Shown here: positions 57,729 through 64,000 of the stretch, in pieces
Position numbering within the stretch: the first letter of the stretch is position 1
Layout of the letters: every line of letters begins with the position of its first letter
Assembly: GCA_944739405.2 (NCBI GenBank)
Contig: OX123185.2
Coordinates: 5,329,840-5,393,839 of the forward strand
Reading direction: 5' to 3'
Length of the DNA stretch: 64,000 nucleotides
DNA from: Euclidia mi
Lineage: Eukaryota > Arthropoda > Insecta > Lepidoptera > Erebidae
Made by a program: the position numbers and the translations under genes
Notes under the pieces: generated by a model
Seen by the model: only the letters and a program-made list of their open reading frames with translations
Told to the model about the DNA's origin: nothing
Databases searched by the model: none

Positions 57729-58098
57729 GTGTGGGCTCTCATACATTGGACAAACCAAGAGAAGCATAGGCATTCGACTAAAGGAACATATAGCTGACAT
57801 TAAACACAAACGCTCGACGAAGTCTGCTGTGTGTGAACATGTAGAACAAGGAACCAACCATTACCTGCGATTTGATAAACCACAGATACTCGCAAAAGAA
57901 CATCGCTTTATTCCAAGAATGATACGTGAAGCTATTGAAATTAAAAAACATCCTAATTTCAATAGGGAAGATGGTTGGAATGTTCCTCCAGCTTGGGACC
58001 CTGTTATCATGCTAATGAAACCCAAGAAGGACAAAGTCACCAGAAGACATCAAGACACAGTGAGCACATTCTGCGTAGATAGTAACACCAATAGTTGA
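57562..58098 (+). CDS. Penelope GIY-YIG endonuclease region
   Basis: In the second frame the linker LPYIKGVTDKIGYIL is followed by GVYKIDCECGLSYIGQTKRS, the GIY-YIG motif (GVY...YIG) with the Cys pair CECG typical of Penelope. Then come RLKEH with the catalytic Arg, a His-rich stretch (HKRSTKSAVCEH) and AKEHRFIPRMIREAIEI with the conserved Glu, ending at 58096-58098 after DPVIMLMKPKK. In an intact element this is fused to the RT; here it is one base out of frame. It nicks the target DNA to prime insertion. From 57707 onward this region forms the right inverted arm. Confidence 0.9.
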   Translation, partial: AVLPYIKGVTDKIGYILKRASIKTFYKPPTKISQLLPSVKSQLSLQEAGVYKIDCECGLSYIGQTKRSIGIRLKEHIADIKHKRSTKSAVCEHVEQGTNHYLRFDKPQILAKEHRFIPRMIREAIEIKKHPNFNREDGWNVPPAWDPVIMLMKPKKDKVTRRHQDTVSTFCVDSNTNS

Positions 58099-58309
58099 AA
58101 AATGTTCGGGTACTTTGAGATAACTTTGAAATTCAAGACAAAGACAAATATCACCTCAGTCTGCCGTGAACATGAATCCTGTAAAGAATTCGAAACGTCG
58201 GCTAGTAATAAATAAAAAATGTAGTTTCTAGATCATTAGTTTCAAATGTAATAACTCAGTGAAACCAATTCATCGCGATAAAATCCGTAAACTGTAGTTT
58301 AATTTCAAT
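57707..58309 (+). repeat. Penelope 3' end (right arm)
   Basis: It carries most of the endonuclease and a 3' UTR with 'tcctgtaaagaattcgaaac' followed by 'gtcggctag'. The GAAACGTC word after a short hairpin is reminiscent of the hammerhead ribozyme remnants known from Penelope terminal repeats. Confidence 0.9.
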
Positions 58310-58382
58310 GTGTAACATTCGCGTAAACCCAAGAAGATACAGTGTGTGAATTGTTTTAGGATACATACATACACACATATGC
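58310..58382. other. spacer
   Basis: Short unique sequence with a catacata repeat. Confidence 0.4.
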
Positions 58383-59165
58383 TCACGCCTGTTTCACAGA
58401 GGGGTAGGCAGAGACTACGGATCGCCATTTGCAACGATCCTGACATATCTCTCTTGCTTCATTCACTCCTATCAAATTCCTTATGCATGCTCTTCTGTTT
58501 AGGGTACTTCTAACCTTTCCTGTTTTAAGGATATCTCATTTTTTTAGAGAACGTCCGCCTGGGTCTTCCCCTTCGTCCTGTCACATTCACACTTACCTCA
58601 TATATCTGCTTAGTCAGTCTTTCGTCATCCATCCTCTCCATGTGCCCAAACCACCTTAGCATACCTTTCTCGATGCTTGTCACTACATCTTCTTTTACAC
58701 CACAAAACTCTCTTATCACATAATTCTTTACTCTGTCATTCAAAGACACACCCCAAATACTTCTCAGTGCTCTCATTTCTACAGCATTTATTCTATTTTC
58801 AAGTTTCTTCTGCCATACCAAACTTTCACTATCATACATAAGTGTAGGTACTAACACCTCTCCGTGCACAGCTAATCGTGCCTTTTTGGACACGTTATGG
58901 CTATTTATAAACGCCTTCAGAGCTCCATTCACTCTATTACATGCATTTACTCTTCATTCAATATGTTCTTCATTCTTACCATCTCTTGAAAACAGCGTAC
59001 CTAAATAAACAAACTCATTCACTTGTTCCACTCGTTGTCCATCGATCAAAATATTGTAAACCGTAACACATTCCTCCTTTTCAAAAACCATAACTTTCGT
59101 TTTACTTACATTCACTTTCATTCCTTTCCTCTTAAACGCATGATTGTTACCATCTATTGTTTAAG
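58383..59165 (-). pseudogene. LINE family L C-terminal region and 3' end
   Basis: On the minus strand: KGMKVNVSKTKVMVFEKEEC (overlapping the end of the RT at 39840), ILIDGQRVEQVNEFVYLG, a stop (E-stop-RVN, about 58956), then VNGALKAFINSHNVSKKARL, MYDSESLVWQKK, EMRALRSIWGVSLNDRVKN and GMLRWFGHMERMDDERLTKQ. After a frameshift around 58540 it continues with NEAREICQDRCKW and SVVSAYPSVKQA and a stop at 58383-58385. This supplies the C-terminal half missing from the copy at 39213-40090. The endonuclease and most of the RT are absent. Confidence 0.85.
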
Positions 59166-59404
59166 GATATTGTTAATATTTTATACATTACCTCATGAAT
59201 ATGTGAGAATATTTTCATTAATTAAAAAGTTCTAGCTTCATTCGCATAGCTATATCGACAAAAACCTAAGTTTTTGCCTTGATAATGATTTTCATACGAA
59301 TGTATGAAATCGCTAATCTGTGATACTATATCACAAAGTATGTATACATCACATAATATTATTCATAGTAATACATAGGGCTAACTGTACGGTGATAACT
59401 AGGT
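59166..59404. other. no gene recognised
   Basis: AT-rich. Confidence 0.45.
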
Positions 59405-59480
59405 CTACGGACCAGCTCTACGCAGCGGAAGTACTTTCTGCGCGTAGAGACCGTGCGTAGACCATGCGTAGAGCTGGCTC
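59405..59480. repeat. hairpin with tandem gcgtagac/gcgtagag words
   Basis: 'gaccagctctacgcag' and 'tgcgtagagctggctc' are inverted. Between them 'gcgtagag' and 'gcgtagac' recur. Possibly a small foldback repeat. Confidence 0.55.
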
Positions 59481-61354
59481 TTCGTAGCCGACAAACTCGG
59501 GAGCGCAACACAACTTATATGAAAATATCACATACGTGACGAGGTTATTAAATAGTAAGCATTCGTCGCACCGCATCGCGTCGCTTACAATAGTCCCCGT
59601 AACATACAGATGCACTTTTATGTTGTAAATGTAAATGTTTTCAATAATTATATCTATGCCAATATGTTCTCGTGATTAATATCGTGTCATTTTTATTGGA
59701 AATCGTCCTCCTCAAAACACTAGAAGTAAATTTGGTATAGCAGAAGGGATGACAAAAATACCCTCATCTGACATCATGGTATAGGACAATTAAACTTTAG
59801 ATACGCACGCAATTTGGATTCTTAGGAAAAGACGTTTATTGTCCCATGTGGGCATCAAACTCTCGAATCTCAGTGTAGTGTTAAGCAACGAGGCGGCTGC
59901 TCTACTTACTATGTTGTCATGACATTGATGAACGATTCAGTAATAAGTTTTGTCTAAGTACAACCAAAACAGCATTTCAAATCTAAACATATTGATGCCT
60001 GATGGTGAAGTTTTCAGGCAGAGCGTAGACGTCATTATGTATTAAATACGAACCACACTCATTTCAAGCTAATCAGTAGCATTTCACAAACATATTAATG
60101 TCGTTGTTACGGCTGGAGCTAAGCCTGATACAATAACGCGAGTGATACTAAATTGACTGTTCTCCCTCATTTGAATTCTGTGAGCGATGTGTTTTGAAAG
60201 CTTGGGGCGATCGGAAGGACGGACCAGCCGGTTCCAATTTTGCATTAATATCGTATCGATATCTATTGTGTTTTATTTGGCTACGATGAATCATGTTTGT
60301 CCAACGTTCGATTAAATTATTCTGAACGGGGTGTCGTTTAGTTTTGTATCTGATAACTTAGGTTGCCTGGGAGATCGTTTTTACCGATATTATGTTTAAA
60401 TGTGGTGTAGAATGAATTGTAGGTATACTTATTATAAATGCAAAACTGAGGGTTGAAAAACGCTTTGGAATCCATGCGTAAACAAGGCTAGTTGCCATAT
60501 TAGCGAGATTAAATCATTATATTTTCCAATACCAAAAATTGTCTTATGAGATTCTTTACAGCAATTCAGGGGCTCAAACTCAAGTACATTATAGAATATA
60601 CTGCTATGATAAATTACATTTACAGTTAAAATTATTAAGACTTATAAGAAATACACCCATTATTCCCAAAAGCCTTACTCTTTATGTATGACTCTTTTAT
60701 AAACGGTATAGTGACAAACAGTTATATATACTACCTTTCTTCACAATTCTGATGATAAATTCAAAGAGCAGGTAGAAAGGGAAGGAAGGAAAACAAAAGC
60801 ATATTAAGTAAAATACCAGTTTACAAAACCGATCTCAATCTTCTGCAGCCACTTGTTGCCGAATACGTTTATAAAGCTAATTAAGTACTAGAGATACTGC
60901 TGATCACCTTAAAGTGGGTCATCGGTTCACACCACACCATTACGTTCTATCATCTGATCGGTCATTACCCGCCCATGGCGTGCACCCCGCGCTCACCATC
61001 GCATGCTATTTAACAAGGAAAAATCACCTCAGCTTTATTTTAAAACTACCCACTTGATTAGATTAGACATTGCGAACTTTTTAACCATATTTAAGGCTTG
61101 CAAAATGAATTTAATATGATATATCATGCTACTGCTGATGTGCAACGGTTTCTGTAAAAAAAACGACTGCTTTAGGTCAGGACTCTACGTTTTACAACTG
61201 ACAGGCCATTGAGTCGAATGAAAGAGGTCGTGATGAGTAAAAGTACGTTCTGCATTAGATAGAGCTCTATCAATGCTACAACATCTCCAAATCCGAATCG
61301 TCATCATTAGTTTATCCCGATTATGATCTAAATGTGTACATATAACATTCTGGC
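59481..61354. other. no gene recognised
   Basis: 1.9 kb of mostly AT-rich sequence without identified genes or repeats. Confidence 0.5.
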
Positions 61355-61830
61355 GTTACCTGTCAGTCACTCGACTGACAGGCAAGGCACATCATCATCA
61401 GCCCTGTATATATACTGTCCCATTTCTGAGCACGGGCCTCTTTGAATGAGAGGGGTAAGGCTATAGTCCAACACGCTGGTCAAGTGCGGATTGGCAGACT
61501 TCACATGTCTTTCGAGAACATTATGGAGAATTCTCAGACATGCAAGTTTCCTCACGATATTTTCCTTCACCGATAAGCAAGTGATAATTAACAATTTAAT
61601 ACGCACTTAACTTCGAAAAGTTATTGGTGCGTGCCGTGGATTCGAACCCGAGACACTAAGACCCTCTGCAAAGCAGTCTGTCGCTCTCTCCACTCGGCTA
61701 TCGCTGCTATCAGGCAACGCACAGCCAAAACTTTTTGGCGCAAGTAGCTGAAATTTGTCATGTATGTTCTTTGGGGACCGTAGGGATACTCTAAAAAGAG
61801 ATTTCTCAAAATGTCTACGTGATCGGGCTG
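61355..61830 (-). repeat. dispersed repeat family E, copy 3, split by a SINE
   Basis: The pieces at 61355-61386 and 61712-61830 form one inverted copy of family E ('tctttggggaccgtagggat', 'gcacagccaaaac'). The intervening 61388-61708 is a SINE of family C. Near the left piece is a 10-bp-arm palindrome (cctgtcagtc/gactgacagg). Confidence 0.65.
61388..61708 (-). repeat. SINE family C, near full length, nested
   Basis: On the minus strand the tRNA-Ser-like head has 'gcagcgatagccgagtggag' and 'cgggttcgaatccacggcac', then a body with 'cttatcggtgaaggaaaata' and 'gcgttggactatagccttac', ending in 'ggctgatgatgatg'. The flanks 'aggcaaggcaca' (left) and 'aggcaacgcaca' (right) form a 12-bp target duplication with one mismatch. 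Confidence 0.85.
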
Positions 61831-62809
61831 AATGGATAAATTAAAAAAGAAGTATTTATCTAGCTGCGGTCTTCCTCTATCAGATAGGAGCCTACTGCTC
61901 TACGTTTAAACATAGTTCTGAATATAAAGCTTATTTACAGAAGAAAGAGTAGTCAAGTCTAATCGTAAGCATTCCTTGTGGTTGGCGCGTGAAATTCCGA
62001 TAAAGATTATGTACTTACTTAGTTAACAGTCACATATTTTGGGTGTATGTTAAAGACTATTATATGCATAATAATAACAGTCTTACACAGACAACTGACA
62101 TATTGATACTCTAACGTTGTCAAAGCACGTGGCGATAAAATCTATATAAATTAATTTATTTTCAACAACATTTGATAAAGTAATTTGTGATGATAATTAC
62201 TGAATAGAACACCGCGCTTTCCTAATACTTACTGATAATAAATAAATTTTCACCACAGCAGCTCAAACATGCCGCTTTTGCTGCGAGACAACAGTGAACA
62301 AAACGCGATTTTGATTCGAGCGTGAGGCAAAGTAGCTTTTTAATTTTTCAATCTTCAGTGCCACGAATTGACATTGTTCAGCCACAAATTTGAAACATTC
62401 GAATTTTACTGTGCTCTGTCTCTTTCACATGCATATAAAAAGTAAGTGAAAAAACAAACCCCTTCGAATTCGAAATTCGATTTTGGAAGTCGACCTCAAA
62501 GAAAACACCTACGGCAACGCAAAAAATAAAAGATTAAAGAAATTACTTTTTTTATATGTTATTGTTTACATGTTTAATTTATTATTGGATTTTAATAAAA
62601 ATAAGTCTAATTAATAGTATAAAATAGTATTTATCCAATACATTTTTATTTAGAATTACAACAATGATACATTTGAAAAATAAACATCAGGGACGCGGTA
62701 TTAAACGCGATTTAAAAAAGTAGCGGGAATAAAAATTTTGCTGATGCTGATACAGTAGGTATAGCGTAAAGTGTTAAATTTATATTAATATATAAAATAA
62801 TCTAAAAAG
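61831..62809. other. no gene recognised
   Basis: AT-rich. It includes a self-complementary stretch around 'ttcgaattcgaa' near 62463. It could hold 5' flanking sequence of the small frame at 62810, but no promoter element can be asserted. Confidence 0.4.
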
Positions 62810-63010
62810 ATGAGTGAAACTAGCGATGATGACTGTACTTTAACACCAGAAGAGTTAAATCAACAAGTGATTATGCAGAATTCAATCTATTCCTGTTCAT
62901 TTCTATGTCTCCTAAGTAATATGTGTTCTCACTGCTGTGGTGAAAAGTTATGTGTGCAAAGCTTTTTGTATCTCGTGCTGCTGAGTCCCTCACCACGCTC
63001 AGGATTCTAA
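62810..63010 (+). CDS. short acidic ORF of unknown nature
   Basis: The 66-codon frame begins MSETSDDDCTLTPEELNQQV: an acidic, low-complexity leader followed by a helix-like TPEELNQQ segment, then a Cys/Ser-rich stretch that runs into a repeat hairpin at 62985. The start looks protein-like; the rest does not. It could be a first coding exon or a truncated TE leader. No convincing splice donor was found. I recognise no family. Confidence 0.2.
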   Translation: MSETSDDDCTLTPEELNQQVIMQNSIYSCSFLCLLSNMCSHCCGEKLCVQSFLYLVLLSPSPRSGF

Positions 63011-63070
63011 CTTTGATTCACTCGCTACGGTCGTGAATCAATCATAGAATCCTTCGGTTGCTCGGGACTC
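62985..63070. repeat. imperfect foldback (gagtccctcac / gctcgggactc)
   Basis: The outer arms 'gagtccc' and 'gggactc' and the inner arms 'ggattcta..gattcac' and 'gtgaatc..atagaatcc' make a long imperfect hairpin. The downstream 'ttgctctcttgttgcacaaa' looks like part of the same dispersed element. Confidence 0.6.
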
Positions 63071-63187
63071 AAAATCAGCACTCGAAACAAAAAACAACTT
63101 TGCTCTCTTGTTGCACAAATAACTATTGCTTTCGATATCTGAAGCCTTAACATGCTAATATTATAATAACACCTGCCTGCCTGGACT

Positions 63188-63455
63188 GCCTCCGTGGTCA
63201 GAGGACGCTATCCAGTGGGATAGCGTATGCCACTGCTGATCGGAGGTCCCGGGTTCGATACCCGGGTCGAGCAAAAGTGTTAATGGGTTTTTCCGAATAC
63301 TCAGTAGCAGCCCGGAGTCTGGTGATGTGCCCGGTAATGGCAATAGGCTCGCCATCTATTACGTGGGACCTAAAAAATTCATGGTGAAATGTGGGTGTAA
63401 TATTTACACCTCTGCCTACCCCTTCGGGGATACAGGCGTGAGACTATATATATTT
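63188..63455 (+). repeat. SINE family A with a palindromic insertion in its head
   Basis: The head and body match the copy at 23752-23998 (read on its own strand), except that between 'tccgtggtc' and 'cagtgg' there are about 12 extra bases ('agaggacgctat'). These make 63205-63213 the exact inverse of 63218-63226. The rest, including the B box and 'ctaccccttcggggatacag', is normal. Confidence 0.85.
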
Positions 63456-64000
63456 TACAACCTAATTTGAATGTGGCTCATACAATTAGTAGTTATAGCA
63501 ATAGGTACCTACACGGTACGCAGTACGTCAATTACCAATAAACGCTTACTAATAATTACGCCTTATTCTGTCTGCTTAAAGACCCCCTATACCCGCATTC
63601 TAATACAGCTTTTAAAGTTGTCACCTATCATAATTACCTATACAACAGTACTTTGACCACGGCTTGTATAATTTACGCCTTTGGGACAGATACATTTATT
63701 TACCTTTATTCTCGAATAATTACCAGATTGAGACCCGTTATAAAAATATTCATATACGATTATTTGTGATTGAACCTGAATTCACACTTTGCATTAACGC
63801 ACTCATATTGTGTGTAAAATACTTAATTATATGTTCCATCCAGCCTATAATTGGTTTACTTGGAAGGTAAATAATTGATAAACATAAAACAATCTGCCAT
63901 TATCAACAGTACCTGGACGACCGGGCTTCTCTCGGTATTTTGATTGGTTAATCGTGTTTTCTTAAAATGAATGCTAGCTAGATCGATTTAGCACTCCCAA
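63456..64000. other. no gene recognised
   Basis: AT-rich sequence. Short frames such as 63471-63656 show no domain. Confidence 0.5.

Larger units (their letters stand above)
55131..58309 (+). mobile_element. Penelope-like element with 603-bp inverted ends
   Basis: The element consists of an RT reading frame and a GIY-YIG endonuclease frame, the defining pair of Penelope-like elements. It is flanked by inverted repeats of equal length: 55131-55733 is the reverse complement of 57707-58309 with only about two mismatches seen. The left arm is therefore an inverted copy of the element's own 3' part, including most of the endonuclease, a known arrangement for Penelope insertions. The near identity of the arms and the almost open frames point to a recent insertion. 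A short 'gtgt' beside each end is the only hint of a target duplication. Confidence 0.93.

Overview
The window looks like nuclear DNA of a lepidopteran (moth or butterfly). The basis is the AT-rich background, the mixture of RTE, R1-like, R2-like and Penelope retroelements with piggyBac and hAT DNA transposons, and short interspersed elements (SINEs) with tRNA-like heads ending in a 'ctaccccttcggggatacag'-type tail that I associate with lepidopteran genomes. Species cannot be told from the sequence. No convincing host gene was found. Almost all recognisable content is transposable-element (TE) sequence, so this is an intergenic or long intronic region.

Layout. 1-11.3 kb: mostly unrecognised AT-rich DNA with a GC-rich repeat, LINE tails, two SINEs and one small ORF with a possible membrane segment. 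11.7-15.0 kb: a broken LINE with a reverse transcriptase (RT) and a C-terminal PD-(D/E)XK-like endonuclease region, carrying another repeat inside it. 17.4-19.3 kb and 36.1-37.9 kb: two oppositely oriented, internally deleted piggyBac-type elements, each flanked by TTAA. 19.3-24.4 kb: SINEs (one with 5S rRNA-like promoter boxes), a LINE tail and a 954-bp non-autonomous hAT element with an 8-bp target duplication. 27.2-30.5 kb: a full-length RTE retrotransposon on the minus strand with a 10-bp target duplication. 31.7-35.1 kb: a non-coding LTR element with two 123-bp LTRs, primer-binding site, polypurine tract and a 4-bp target duplication. 38-44.5 kb: SINEs, a second LINE family, a Harbinger transposase fragment and a heavily decayed R1-type LINE. 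45.4-46.2 kb: six tandem copies of a 132-bp unit. 47-54 kb: repeats, palindromes and long unrecognised stretches. 55.1-58.3 kb: a nearly intact Penelope-like element bounded by 603-bp inverted repeats. 58.4-64 kb: LINE and SINE copies, one SINE nested in another repeat.

The most unusual feature is a set of short perfect palindromes (arms of about 9-23 bp). In at least four cases a sister copy in this window, or the interrupted reading frame, shows that the palindrome was made by inserting or rewriting a stretch as an inverted copy of the adjacent sequence (fold-back or templated repair).

The elements do not form a pathway. Their relation is parasitic: autonomous elements (RTE, Penelope, piggyBac, hAT, LTR families) supply enzymes that SINEs and deleted copies can use. 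Most coding copies here are damaged by stops, frameshifts or deletions; the Penelope copy is the least damaged.
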